From the NCBI RefSeq assembly GCF_000203815.1, contig NW_004457736.1:1426001-1490000 (forward strand): a stretch of DNA of 64,000 nt. The letters run 5' to 3'. Each line of letters begins with the position of its first letter. The first letter of the stretch is position 1. The notes under the pieces are model-generated. The model made no database searches, was not told the origin of the DNA, and was given only the letters and a program-made list of their open reading frames with translations. The position numbers and the translations under genes were made by a program. This DNA is from Cavenderia fasciculata (lineage: Eukaryota > Evosea > Eumycetozoa > Acytosteliales > Cavenderiaceae). Positions 21,251-33,860 of this stretch are shown in pieces.

Positions 21251-22406
21251 TTATTTATAATATAATTTTGAAATGATTTCTTTGTAATTATCATTGGTAA
21301 GAGTAATAACATTATTTTCATCTTGACCATCTTTGTAACCGATGGATACCATGATCTTACTGTACTCAAAGCCCAAGAAATAACCTGGTAAAGATTGTGA
21401 TGGATAGAAAAGATTGACTTGAACATTATCAAAGGCTTGGAAAACAGTCTCGATATCCTTCATAGCAATGTTGTGTTGGACAATCGATGCCGATCTCATT
21501 AAAATGGGGAGACTGGTATAATTTGAACAATCCTCTTGTAATGTAGGATTACCAATTACAATTACATCAATTATAATCTTTTCAGCTCCAGTCTCTTGAC
21601 ATAATCTTGCTGTATCTGAAATTGGTGCTAAAATAAAAAAAAAAACAAAAATTAATAAATGTAAAATTATTATTTATACAATAGTTTAACTTACTCATAT
21701 AAGTAACACCACCATCAACAAAGGTTTGACCCCAAAATTGAGCGGGTGGGAATACAGCTGGAATGGAAGCAGATGCAACTACACAATCAACAATATTGGT
21801 TTCATTCTTTTCAAAACGTTGGAAGAGGCCAGTTGTAATATCAGTTGCGCCAATCAATAATCCACGAGTAGATGATTGCAATGCAGTTACATTTAAAACA
21901 TTACCCATGAAATTATATAATGCTGTGTTGTCAAAAATACCCTTTTGGAAAAGTAATCCATCTACAACTCCTCCAATTTTCCAATCAGTATAAATATCTA
22001 AAATAAATTAAAAAAAAGAAATCAAATTAATAAATATATAAAAAATAAATAAATAATATTTTGATTATTAAATGTTACCTCTCTTATTAATTCCTAACCA
22101 TTGATTAACAAGGAAATCCTTTCCACCAACTTCATTTCCAATATTATACATTGCCATACCGGCAGCATTGATTGAGCCGGCTGAAATACCAGTAGCAAAC
22201 TGCCACATTAAATCGGCTGGGTCTCTGGAATCGACAAGTCCAGCAACAACACCAGCCTCATAGGCACCTCTATCACCAGCACCTGAAAATGATACAGCTC
22301 TGCATACTGATGAATCGCCTGATGACGATGATGATACAGCTGCAGATACAGTAGCCAATACGACTACTGAAAATATTAATATTAAAATTGAATAATCAAA
22401 CTTCAT
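21251..22406 (-). CDS. secreted patatin-like phospholipase
   Basis: Three exons (22406-22079, 21997-21695, 21627-21251) encode 335 residues. A signal peptide ends near residue 22. The oxyanion motif SFSGAGDRGAYEAGVV is at about 39-54, the nucleophile elbow GISAG has Ser75, and the catalytic Asp is in VDGG at about 204-207. These are all the hallmarks of patatin-type Ser-Asp hydrolases that deacylate phospholipids or neutral lipids. The export signal suggests action in the secretory/endolysosomal system or outside the cell, for instance in bacterial lipid digestion (inference). Introns are 75-80 bases with GTAACA and GTAAGT donors. The gene is complete, and is convergent with the cupredoxin gene, with stops about 70 bases apart. 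Confidence 0.9.
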
Positions 22407-23090
22407 CTTTTAAAAATATGAATATTTAGATTATATAAAAGTGAAAAAAAAGAGATAATATTACAAAAAATATATACAAAAATGTAAATGTGTAGAACGA
22501 CTTTAAATAAAAGAGAGAGATGAACGGTCAGAAGAAGATCTTAACCATTGCATTAAAAAAAAAAAAAAAAAAAACTCTTTAAAGAAAGAGCACAAAGAAG
22601 TGAGAACATTTCCTCGGAATAAAAATTGTAATAAATATCTGTAATCGTGCAATGCCAAAGGAGGGGGAGCGCTTTTTTCCAATGGTGCATTTTTCAAAGG
22701 AAGAAGTTGATTTCCCGCATTATGTGTTGTGTTGCAACAGTTAAGTTATCTATCTCTCTTTCCTCTCCTCATCTCGAGATGCCGACATGTTGGTGTTTAT
22801 GAAAGAGGGAAACGTTGTTATGCCTGCCCCCTGCAAAGATACAATGGGATCCGAAGCATTTCAAAGTTGTTCAACCTGTGAAAAGGTTAATGAAATTTTG
22901 CAAAGTGATCTCGCCATCCTGCGCAATAGATACCGATATTTTGATCAATTAAATGAAATGAATAATAAATACTCTTTTTTTTTTTAATTATTAAATAACC
23001 AATTTTTATAAAAAGTTATTTATTTGATTTCAAATTATACAACAATATTGTCATAATTAGATCCGAGGTGGTTACTTGAGATCCAATTAT
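22407..23090. other. intergenic; no clear gene
   Basis: 680 bases between the patatin start and the histidine-rich stop, both minus-strand genes. A poly-A run lies at 22554-22574. A 66-codon ATG frame at 22787-22987 contains two Cys pairs but ends in a poly-Phe T-run and has no other coding signs. It is probably accidental. The spacer includes the patatin promoter. Confidence 0.45.
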
Positions 23091-23512
23091 TTAGTGACCG
23101 TGGTGGTGATGCTTGAAGTGGTGATGGACTTGGTTCTCAAAGTCAGACTTGAAGTGGTGGTGATGGGAGTGGGTGTGGACGTGAGCAATATGTCCGTGGT
23201 GGTCAACGAGGGCAACACCGTGGTTGTGGTCGTGGTGCTTTTGGTCGTGGAAGACCTTTTCAGCGTGATGGTGGTCGTGATGCTTTTCGTGATGCAAAGA
23301 ACCGTGGGCGTACCAGTAGACAACGTGGAAGTGAGTCTAAAGTTTAGAAAATAATAGTATGATTAGTATTTATGTTATAAGCGTTTAAAGGGGAAGAAGA
23401 AGTAATATGTTTTTTAAACTTTTAGTAAAAGCAAAAATCGTTACATCGCGATAGATAGATAGATTATATTATAGAGAGATATTATATGATATAGAGATAT
23501 TATGCTTACCAT
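23091..23512 (-). CDS. histidine-rich protein with an ATG-only first exon
   Basis: Exon 1 is the initiator ATG alone (23512-23510), followed directly by a GTAAGC donor. Exon 2 is 23336-23091. Together they encode 82 residues beginning MTHFHVVYWYAHGSLHHEKH. About 40% of residues are His, arranged in KHHDH, HHGH and HTHSHHHH clusters, with no signal peptide, no membrane segment and no Cys. Exon 2 has no in-frame ATG near its beginning, which supports the micro-exon. Such proteins are expected to bind divalent metals or to sense pH. Dictyostelids also have histidine-rich hisactophilin, but the beta-trefoil pattern of that protein is not seen here. Exon 2 is distinctly GC-rich with C-ending codons, which suggests strong expression. 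Confidence 0.8.
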
Positions 23513-24307
23513 TTTATATATTATTTATTTGTGAATGGAATTAATGAAAAGAAGACGGAATAAGTGCTCTTTTATGTTTGATGGACTCTTAAGATATTTT
23601 GAAAGAAATGAAAAAAAAAAAGTTTGATAAACGTCATCATTCCAAAGAATCAGGTGGTCTTATGACAGATTCTTAGCGTTGACCGAAAAAACAAACCAAC
23701 GATCCCAAAGTTTGACGAAAAAAATCAAAGGAGAACACGTGTAACCGATGGGCAAGTTGTTAATTTTCAAACTATTATTTTGAATGGGCTCGAAATTTCG
23801 ACCACACATACGTCATCCAGTCCATACTCAGAAGATATCTGATCACCTAATTCCCAAACAAGCCCGCACATTTAATACTGCGATCGATGATGATTTGTCG
23901 ACGGGCTTGTAACCTCTTTAGACTTTATCGCTCACAACCGAAATATCACAAAAGACTTTTGTTTGCAGGTCTCAAAGGCAAATTTACCCCTCCAGAGATA
24001 GATCTATACCTACCTTTTAAAGTATTGCTCGGTAACCCTATCCCCCAAACAAACATAGAATAGTAATAATAACCAGGGTTGAATTTGAAAGTATGTTTTT
24101 GATAGTGGCTGTGATTTAGACACACATGTCACATCAGACATTATTCATTATGATAATATAAATACAAATATATAGATAGATAGAATATGTTTGTTTGTTT
24201 GTTTGTTTGTTCGATACTCAACTTATCATTTGACATTGACACAAATTGGTTGTTGATTTGATTCATATCTTTTTATTCTTCTTTGTGCCAAGCAAAGATA
24301 CAATAAT
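23513..24307. promoter_or_regulatory. divergent intergenic region with a mixed-composition block
   Basis: About 800 bases between divergent starts. From 23640 to 24060 the sequence is markedly less AT-rich than normal spacer (ACACGTGTAACCGATGGGCA, CGATCGATGATGATTTGTCG, GACGGGCTTG) but has no long frame. It includes the palindrome CGATCG and an ACACGTGT core. A TTTG tetranucleotide run lies at 24189-24212. It could be a promoter/enhancer block or a noncoding gene; I could not assign it. Confidence 0.4.
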
Positions 24308-25074
24308 ATGTTTATTCAACCAACCATACATATCAATACGACTACTACTCAACAACAAGAACAATGCTATCATTTCGCAGTCGATGATGATCTTCGAGTA
24401 GGCTATTTACAACCTCACATGACATCTCGTGAGTTTATCACTGAAGAGTATTTGGATGACTCTTCTTGGACACTAACAAACATGAATATATGGTTAAAGA
24501 GACAATCCCTATCTGTTGACAACAAGTCAATCTTGATTCAAGCAAAGAGAATGATAGGTCTCAATCCTCAATTAATTGGTTATGTCAAAGTAATTGGAGA
24601 ACCGTTGAATCAATTGTTAATTGGAATAGATCGTACTATAGAAGATTTGAATAATAGTATTGCTACTATACATGTTACAAGATATCATTTTAAAATTGAT
24701 GCAATAGAGGGGTCGGTCTATGTTGATGTTGTTTACAATGATACCATTGAAAAGTTTATGGTAACTAAATGATACATAAATAAGTATTAGTTGTTCATCA
24801 TTTAAATTGATTCATTTCATTTCATTATTAGGTATTTGGAGGAGCTATAACCAAGAATGCAAATGTACAACTTCCTCAACAACTCCAGAGTAAATTAAAT
24901 CAGACAAACAGTAAAATTCTGTGTTTTATGGAGACTTACCATCAAACCAAATACAAAGAACTACTAGACAAGGGATGGTTTCGAACATGTAAACATACAC
25001 TTTATGATCACGACCCTTTTTATAGTTACTTTTTAGAAAACAACCTACCCAATATTAACCCTGGCGGTCATTGA
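24308..25074 (+). CDS. hypothetical protein, 231 aa, two exons
   Basis: Exon 1 is 24308-24760 and exon 2 is 24832-25074, joined in frame across a 71-base intron with donor GTAACT. Reading on through the donor meets a stop at once, whereas the splice continues into good coding sequence (VFGGAITKNANVQLPQQLQS). The N-terminus has a Thr/Gln run, then a mixed alpha/beta sequence with FAVDDDLRVGYLQPHMTSRE and LNQLLIGIDRTIEDLNNSIA. The C-terminus is LLDKGWFRTCKHTLYDHDPF. There is no signal peptide or membrane segment, and no recognised family. It lies tail-to-tail with the first MYST acetyltransferase gene. Confidence 0.7.
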
Positions 25075-25216
25075 TATCGAATGAGATTCTAATTATTGAG
25101 TATTTGTGAATCAAAATAAATGTATATAATATAGTAATGTTATGGTGTAAATATAATATTCAAAGTTTCTTTATTATTATTATATTAATATTAGTTATTA
25201 TTATTTATTTTTAAGG

Positions 25217-26700
<1,484 letters not shown>

Positions 26701-27470
26701 CTTGTTGAAATGAATATTGTTAAGTTGGCTTGGTTGAAAAAAATAAAAAAAAAGATGAACTTTGTCGGATGAGAGATGATGTAGTGATTGAATGAATGAA
26801 TGAATGTACAGAATAAATAGACTATATACAAATGGTTGATAAAAAGAATGAATGACTACTGATGCGTGTGTGTAGTATATTAAAGAGAGAGAGGATATGT
26901 TAATAGTAGAGTGATTGATGGAAAAAACGCGTTTATAGAAAAAAAAGATGAGATGAATTTATAAACAAGAAAGGTTGTCTATTTTAAAGGGTAAAGATAC
27001 AATATTGAAGATAAACTTGTGCTAAAGACTAGAATAAAGTTATCTTTTTATAAAGATAGTGAGTTGAGAGTATGTATGACTACTTTTATCCAATCAATCT
27101 ATGTGTAGAGAGATGAGGCGTATGATCATACAAAGTAGAGGGAGAAAAAAAAAAAAAAGAATTTTTTTTTATTTTTAACAAATGAACTTCAGGAAGAAAC
27201 AAACACTTAAAGTGTTACCATCAAAGAAAAGTGTATCATTCATCATACATATTTATTTATTAAAAGTGTATGTATTCAAACAGTAAGCGTATGTTTTTAC
27301 TGTTTGAATCGGTAGAGAGAAAGAGCATACATTATTTTTTTCATTTATTCTGCGAGGACAATGTCAAGAGCATAAGAATCACCACTGCCATGGCACTGCA
27401 ATAGGTTATGACAACAACAAAGTATTTGTTTGTATTAAAATCAAAAAGCCCTAAATGATTAGATAGAATA
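26701..27470. promoter_or_regulatory. upstream region of MYST copy A
   Basis: 770 bases of AT-rich sequence upstream of copy A, with GAATGAATGAATGAATG just above the start and poly-A/poly-T runs at 27147-27177. ATGAATGAATGA-type repeats occur at the same relative place upstream of copy B (about 31302-31316), a trace of duplicated promoter DNA. At 27260-27310 an inverted repeat TATTCAAACAGTAAGCG / TTTACTGTTTGAATC is seen. Confidence 0.45.
27265..27310. repeat. short inverted repeat (about 13 bp arms)
   Basis: TTCAAACAGTAA near 27273 is answered by TTACTGTTTGAA near 27297, with about 12 bases between the arms. It is a compact hairpin upstream of MYST copy A. Confidence 0.6.
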
Positions 27471-27710
27471 TTACTCATATATAACTCGTTCCTCTACCTT
27501 TTGTGAGGTGATGCTTTGTGCGCTGTCTTCCCATTCAATTGGTGCATCGTTTAGGTATGGATCAGCTTCTCTCCCTTTGTATGGGCTGTCATGATGCGAT
27601 GTTCTTATTCGATCTAATCCTGATATGGAAGTAGAAAATATTGATCGATTTACATACAGATAGTTTGGTAGGTATGGATAAATACAATAAATGTATAAAT
27701 CATTTCCCAT
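27471..27710 (-). CDS. possible small protein, 79 aa
   Basis: An ATG frame of 79 codons on the minus strand. The C-terminal half (DSPYKGREADPYLNDAPIEW) reads like real, balanced protein sequence, whereas the N-terminal third runs through one arm of an inverted repeat and is Tyr/Ile-rich. The start may therefore be wrong: an acceptor-like TATCAG lies just before codon ~32. Immediately downstream on the same strand another frame holds a hydrophobic stretch (NKYFVVVITYCSAMAVVILM) that could be a further exon. No family recognised, and the model is weak. Confidence 0.25.
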   Translation of the reverse strand: MGNDLYIYCIYPYLPNYLYVNRSIFSTSISGLDRIRTSHHDSPYKGREADPYLNDAPIEWEDSAQSITSQKVEERVIYE

Positions 27711-27743
27711 CGGTATCTACCAAACGATCTGTATGTAATGATC
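27643..27743. repeat. 27-bp-arm inverted repeat (hairpin)
   Basis: Left arm 27643-27671 (TTTACATACAGATAGTTTGG inside) and right arm 27717-27743 (CCAAACGATCTGTATGTAAT inside) are complementary over about 27 positions with two or three mismatches and one single-base bulge, separated by 45 bases. It sits between the two MYST genes, about 190 bases upstream of the radical-SAM start. Confidence 0.75.
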
Positions 27744-27933
27744 GGGATTTGACTGAAAAATCACTTGGAATTTGAAGAAAGGTACCAAAGAAAAGATATT
27801 ATTATAAAAAGGATTTTTCTTTTTCTTTTTTTGTATTTATTTTTTCCATTGCTCTCGACCAACCCAAATATTCAATACTTTGGTTCATTCTTCTATCAAA
27901 TTAATTTAATTATCTATATATATATCAAGATAA

Positions 27934-29520
27934 ATGATAAATAGTTTAAAAAAAGGAAATACAATAACAACAAGACTAGCAAAGAACTTTAACTACTTTA
28001 AAAGGTTCTATTCTTTTTCTGCTCCTGCTGCTCCTCCTCCTTCTCCCTTGTTTGGAGGAGGAGGAGGAGGAGGAGGGCAAAGGCAATTAATACTCGTATC
28101 ACAAGATTGGACGAGACCAAAAGATCCCCCATTATCACTTGGGCATGCATCGCTATTAACCAATCTCCGTCTCCATCAAGTCGATGTGATTGAGAGATCG
28201 TGGTCCGTCAACGCACCAGATTTCTCATCCGACTCTGTCACTGACTTTATCATGAATAATGTCAGGGAGGACGGCAGAACCGACGTGGCTTTGGGCGCAT
28301 TCGTTTGGAACGAACACAGCACCAAAGCAATACTCCGTAACCTCAAAAAGCATCGTTTCCCCGGCCGAATTATTTTGGGTGGCCCTCAAGCCAGTTATCT
28401 CAAAAGTAATATTGAATCCTACTATCCAGAAGTAGATTATTTCATCCGTGGATATGCTGAATCTGCCATTGTAGATTTAATGAAATCAAACGTCGACGAC
28501 GACCTTTTGATTTCAACTCCAACCATGATCGCTACTAGTACTGGTACTAGTAAACCGACGTCGGTTGGTGGTACTACACCATGTAGCAGTGGTAATAATA
28601 ATAAAACCAAAGGAATACATCGAGCTGGAGCACTTCCCGATTTAGGGTTGTCAGCTACCGCCGATCTAGAGACTCTACCCTCCCCATTTCTCAGTGGCAC
28701 TATCAAACCCCAGAGATTTATGCGGTGGGAGACTCAACGTGGTTGTCCCTTTCGTTGTGCGTTTTGTCAACACCGTGAATCAGACTCTGACTCTGACTCG
28801 CACGTGCGTAGACACATGTCGCTCACTCGGACACTACAAGAATCTGAATGGATCACCAACAACCCAGTCATTCAAGACTTGGCTGTACTAGACCCCATCT
28901 TTAACTCTGGCCCCAACTATCTCGAGATACTTGACCAACTCTTACGCGGACGCTACTCTGGAAAGCTGTCGCTTCAATGTCGTTTGGAAATGGTAAAGGA
29001 ACCATTTCTCGACAGAGTGTCAAGACTCAAAGATCAAGGTTGCCAGGTTGTTTTAGAGTTTGGGCTTCAGACCATTCATGCGGCCGAACAAAAATTAATT
29101 GATCGACCAAACAACATCAAACGTGTTGTTCAAATACTCAAAGAGGTTGGACAGCGTGCCATACAGACTGAAATCAGTCTCATCTATGGTCTGCCACTAC
29201 AAACGGTAGAGACATTCAAAGAGACTATTGATTTCTGTCGTACGCACGCTCCCAACAACGCTGTGATTCATGCGTTCCCATTAATGCTTCTTCGAGGAAC
29301 ACCTTTGTTTCATCGCAAGCACGAACTTGGAATCATCGAATCCAACGAAATAGTCTCGGATAATAATATTATCCCTCGACTACAATCAACCCCAGACTCG
29401 CTCGTCGACATACCTCATGTCGTTGCCAGTCCTTCATTTACCTACCAAGATTGGAAAGAAATGACTAAATTATCTGAACAATTAGAAATTGATAATCAAA
29501 GAATTCAATTAAATAATTAA
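27934..29520 (+). CDS. B12-binding-domain radical SAM protein, probably mitochondrial
   Basis: An intronless gene of 528 residues. Residues 1-45 are basic/hydroxylated with no acids (KKGNTITTRLAKNFNYFKRF), resembling a mitochondrial presequence, followed by a Gly-rich linker. Residues ~50-180 are a Rossmann-like cobalamin-binding-type domain (LILVSQDWTRPKDPPLSLGH, FPGRIILGGPQASYL). A dictyostelid-style Ser/Thr insert (~190-235) follows. The radical SAM core begins WETQRGCPFRCAFCQHRESD, with the 4Fe-4S cysteines at 271, 275 and 278. It continues with LDPIFNSGP, LQCRLEMV, LEFGLQTIH and the EISLIYGLPLQT segment. The class uses SAM cleavage for radical reactions; the substrate is unknown. The bacterial-type architecture, lack of introns and GC-rich codons unlike its neighbours point to lateral acquisition (inference). 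Confidence 0.88.
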   Translation: MINSLKKGNTITTRLAKNFNYFKRFYSFSAPAAPPPSPLFGGGGGGGGQRQLILVSQDWTRPKDPPLSLGHASLLTNLRLHQVDVIERSWSVNAPDFSSDSVTDFIMNNVREDGRTDVALGAFVWNEHSTKAILRNLKKHRFPGRIILGGPQASYLKSNIESYYPEVDYFIRGYAESAIVDLMKSNVDDDLLISTPTMIATSTGTSKPTSVGGTTPCSSGNNNKTKGIHRAGALPDLGLSATADLETLPSPFLSGTIKPQRFMRWETQRGCPFRCAFCQHRESDSDSDSHVRRHMSLTRTLQESEWITNNPVIQDLAVLDPIFNSGPNYLEILDQLLRGRYSGKLSLQCRLEMVKEPFLDRVSRLKDQGCQVVLEFGLQTIHAAEQKLIDRPNNIKRVVQILKEVGQRAIQTEISLIYGLPLQTVETFKETIDFCRTHAPNNAVIHAFPLMLLRGTPLFHRKHELGIIESNEIVSDNNIIPRLQSTPDSLVDIPHVVASPSFTYQDWKEMTKLSEQLEIDNQRIQLNN

Positions 29521-29700
29521 AGATCAACCAACAACCAAAAACAACAACAACAACAACAACAACAATATTCTAAAAGAATATTATTAGAAAAAGAAATATT
29601 AAATTAAATAATGATAATGATAATTAGATTAAATAAAATTTTAGAAAACAATTTATTACAAGTTAATATTATATTTTTACATCTACTCTTATTATTATTA

Positions 29701-31187
<1,487 letters not shown>

Positions 31188-31786
31188 TCTTGAAATTGAA
31201 GTATTATTATTATGTTGGTTGAAAAAAATAAAAAAAAGTGAAAAAAGGGTTGATGTTGTTTGTGAGAGAGCGAGAAACAAAGAGGAGTGTTGCGGTGAGG
31301 AATGAATGAATGAATGTACTTTTGTTTTAAAAGAGAGTTTTATATATACAAAGGATGAATAAGTTGACTAGAGTATAGTATAATATGTAAAATATATAGA
31401 GGTTGTTGTTTCTCTATAGAGTAGCAAGCTCTAAAAAAAAGTCGATTTTTGTTGTTGAGTATTAAAGATGAAAATGTAAAACTATTGAAGAAAAAAAGAG
31501 TATTGAGGAGAACAAAGAGAATAAAGTAAAGTAGAGTAATATCTTTTAATAATTGTACTTTTACTTTTACTTGCTTCTTCTTTTATGTTTTATTATTACA
31601 AAAATAATGAAGTTACCGTTGAAAATTTTCTTTTTTTTTTAATTTTTTTTTTTACAAATTTTTGAACTTCGGCCCATCCAGGAGTACCTTAAAATTTAGT
31701 GGTACGCCAATTGGTATACCATTCGAATATTCCACTCTTTATTTTTTATTATCTAATATATTTATTTTTAAAATATTTTGTCAACA
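31188..31786. other. intergenic with an imperfect palindrome
   Basis: 600 bases upstream of MYST copy B and downstream of the first LRR-family gene. It is AT-rich, with GAATGAATGAATG near 31303. Between 31660 and 31735 a non-AT patch (GAACTTCGGCCCATCCAGGA) leads into the near-palindrome GGTACGCCAATTGGTATACC. No gene seen. Confidence 0.5.
31701..31720. repeat. 20-bp imperfect palindrome
   Basis: GGTACGCCAATTGGTATACC differs from its reverse complement at only one symmetric pair of positions. It is located about 70 bases beyond the stop of the first gene of the LRR array. Confidence 0.7.
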
Positions 31787-33469
31787 TTAAATAAAACATT
31801 TAATCAATGATTTTGATTGATTAAAATATTGGTGTTGATGATATTCATTTGCCATTTTATAATCGATTAGTAAATATTGAACAGTGTCACTCTCTAATAA
31901 TGAATCAAATATATCTTGCTTAAATTGATTATAACCTATGTTTAATACTTTAATCGATTTGTTTTGTTTAAATGCATTGTTCAACTCTGTACTTGGTGAC
32001 AAATGGTTGCCACTTATATCTAATGCCTTGATAGTTTGGTTGGTCAATAATAATTCACAGAATGATGGAATATATTCTTTAACCAATGTACCACATGTCA
32101 ACATTAAAGTTGTTATACTTTGGTTGAGAGACAGAGTCGAGAAAAACATTGGTGAAATGATATTTGGAAGTGATGATAATCCAAGTAGTTCAATGGTATT
32201 GTTTGATTGCCAAATGGGGTCAAACGAAGATACCAATCTTTCATTTGAAATTGATGGTTGTTTAGAATGGCCTTGGGAGATCCTTGTATGATAATCTTCC
32301 AAAAAAAGATGTTTAAAAGTTGTATTGTTGGTTAGATTAGTGCATAGTTGATCCCAATCTCCTAGTGTATCTTCACATTCGAGTTGAAAAATACAACAAG
32401 GTTCACTATTAAAATATGGTCCATATCTATCACCATCGCCACCATCATCTTGGTTCATTTCCATTTCCAATTTACATAGAGATATACCAGTTTTAAGAGA
32501 TTGAATATTGAATGTTGAATCAGATACAATGTGTTTTAAATAAACCAACTCTATAAAATCATTATCAATGTTGATATGTTGAGTTGTTTTTGATAAATGA
32601 TCTAATATAGATTGGTAATCTAAATGATAAATTGTACCATTATCAATTGCCATATTAATGTGTTTTGGTTTCAGGTCATCTAACATTTGAAGATAATCAT
32701 CGGTTCCTGATTCTGAGTAATGATTGTATTGATCAGATCCATTTTTAGTTGTAATGACAGTGATGGGATCATACCCCTGAAAGAAGACATTATCTGGCCA
32801 TTCCAGTATCCTACCAACTGTGATATTCAAGTTAACTTGAATCTGTGGGAATGAGTTAATGACTAGTACAATATCTATTATAGTATTCTTGTCCAATTTA
32901 TCTCCAATAATATCGATTGATTGTAGTTGTGGAAATAGAGGGGGTAATACAGAATAATCATATTCTTCATAGTTGCCATAAAATGATGGTTGATATATTC
33001 CTTGGTCTTCTTCTCCTCCTTCTTCTTCTTTACCAGTTACCTTCCATTTGAGAGATTTAGCAGTCTTTGAAAAGTATGATTCTTGTAACTGACCATTTAT
33101 CTTGAAGTCTGTTGCAGTTTGTAGTGTCACTTTCATCCACCATTTAGATACCATTGCAATATTACCAATCTGATACAATGTAACAAACTTGGGTTGTTTC
33201 TTTTCGAGTTGTTTGTTGATCATTAGATATAATGCTTTTTGTGGTTTTATGATCTGAAAACCATGATCGTCATCAATACTACAATGATCTTTAACACCTC
33301 GACAATGAATCACCTTTTCAATGATCAGTGATTGAATGTATTTCGAAAGTATACAACCAACATCATCATCATGATGATGATCTATTTGATTATCTATTGT
33401 TTTTGACATACTATTATCTATATTATGTATACATTGACAATGAGTCTCTTTGATCATTCGTCTTTGCAT
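31787..33469 (-). CDS. LRR-family protein, array member 1 (560 aa)
   Basis: A single exon of 560 residues. The N-terminal ~110 residues carry the family's helical signature: CILSKYIQSLIIEKVIHC, then IGNIAMVSKWWMKVTLQT. This is F-box-like in pattern (LxxYI...ALVSKWW) but not a certain F-box. Middle: PQLQSIDIIGDKLD and WPDNVFFQG segments. C-terminal ribonuclease-inhibitor-type leucine-rich repeats follow (NLTNNTTFKHLFLEDYH, NQTIKALDISGNHLSPS, NKSIKVLNIGYNQF). It ends in the family tail YFNQSKSLIKCFI. There is no signal peptide or TM. An internal Met at about 20 could be the true start. A role as a substrate adaptor or ligand-binding scaffold is only an inference. It is the first of five intact tandem paralogues. 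Confidence 0.85.
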   Translation of the reverse strand: MQRRMIKETHCQCIHNIDNSMSKTIDNQIDHHHDDDVGCILSKYIQSLIIEKVIHCRGVKDHCSIDDDHGFQIIKPQKALYLMINKQLEKKQPKFVTLYQIGNIAMVSKWWMKVTLQTATDFKINGQLQESYFSKTAKSLKWKVTGKEEEGGEEDQGIYQPSFYGNYEEYDYSVLPPLFPQLQSIDIIGDKLDKNTIIDIVLVINSFPQIQVNLNITVGRILEWPDNVFFQGYDPITVITTKNGSDQYNHYSESGTDDYLQMLDDLKPKHINMAIDNGTIYHLDYQSILDHLSKTTQHINIDNDFIELVYLKHIVSDSTFNIQSLKTGISLCKLEMEMNQDDGGDGDRYGPYFNSEPCCIFQLECEDTLGDWDQLCTNLTNNTTFKHLFLEDYHTRISQGHSKQPSISNERLVSSFDPIWQSNNTIELLGLSSLPNIISPMFFSTLSLNQSITTLMLTCGTLVKEYIPSFCELLLTNQTIKALDISGNHLSPSTELNNAFKQNKSIKVLNIGYNQFKQDIFDSLLESDTVQYLLIDYKMANEYHQHQYFNQSKSLIKCFI

Positions 33470-33609
33470 AAATCTAGATTTATTTTTTCAGGTTGGAATT
33501 AAAATAGAAACTGATGACAAAACATTATTTTATTGTATCAATGATTGATTGATTTATTGACTAATCCAAAAGAATGGAAGAGTTGAAGTAAAAGTCTCCA
33601 TACTCTGAT

Positions 33610-33860
33610 GAAAAACATTTGATCAATGATTTTGATTCTATAAAATATGGATGCATTTGTTGAGGACATGCCAATTCTTGATCGATTATTAAATATTCAA
33701 TACTATCACCCACCAATAATGAATCCAATGCCTCTATGAAATTGATTACCTGAAATATTCAATATTTTAATCGATTTGTTTTGTTGGTCATTAATAATTT
33801 AGATAGTGATGGAATGTTATCTAGATCCAATGTATTTATCATTCTTAATAAACTGAGTAG
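33610..33860 (-). pseudogene. LRR-family remnant a (C-terminal fragment)
   Basis: Only the 3' end of a family member is left: the tail corresponding to KCF, the YLIID-like strand, the 'LLVGDSIEYLIID' segment and the NKSIKILNIS strand. Then an internal deletion joins the NKSI strand directly to the upstream LIMTNQ region, removing the LDISGN repeat, and similarity fades near 33860. There is no N-terminal part and no start. It sits between array members 1 and 2. Confidence 0.75.

Noticed and set aside
22787-22987. 66-codon ATG ORF between patatin-like and histidine-rich genes
   Set aside because: Ends in a poly-T-encoded Phe run, no supporting upstream leader or second exon; kept only as a note.
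33310-33469. Zinc-binding N-terminal extension (CQCIHNI) in LRR member 1
   Set aside because: Not found in paralogues and lies before an internal Met that may be the true start; likely not part of the protein.
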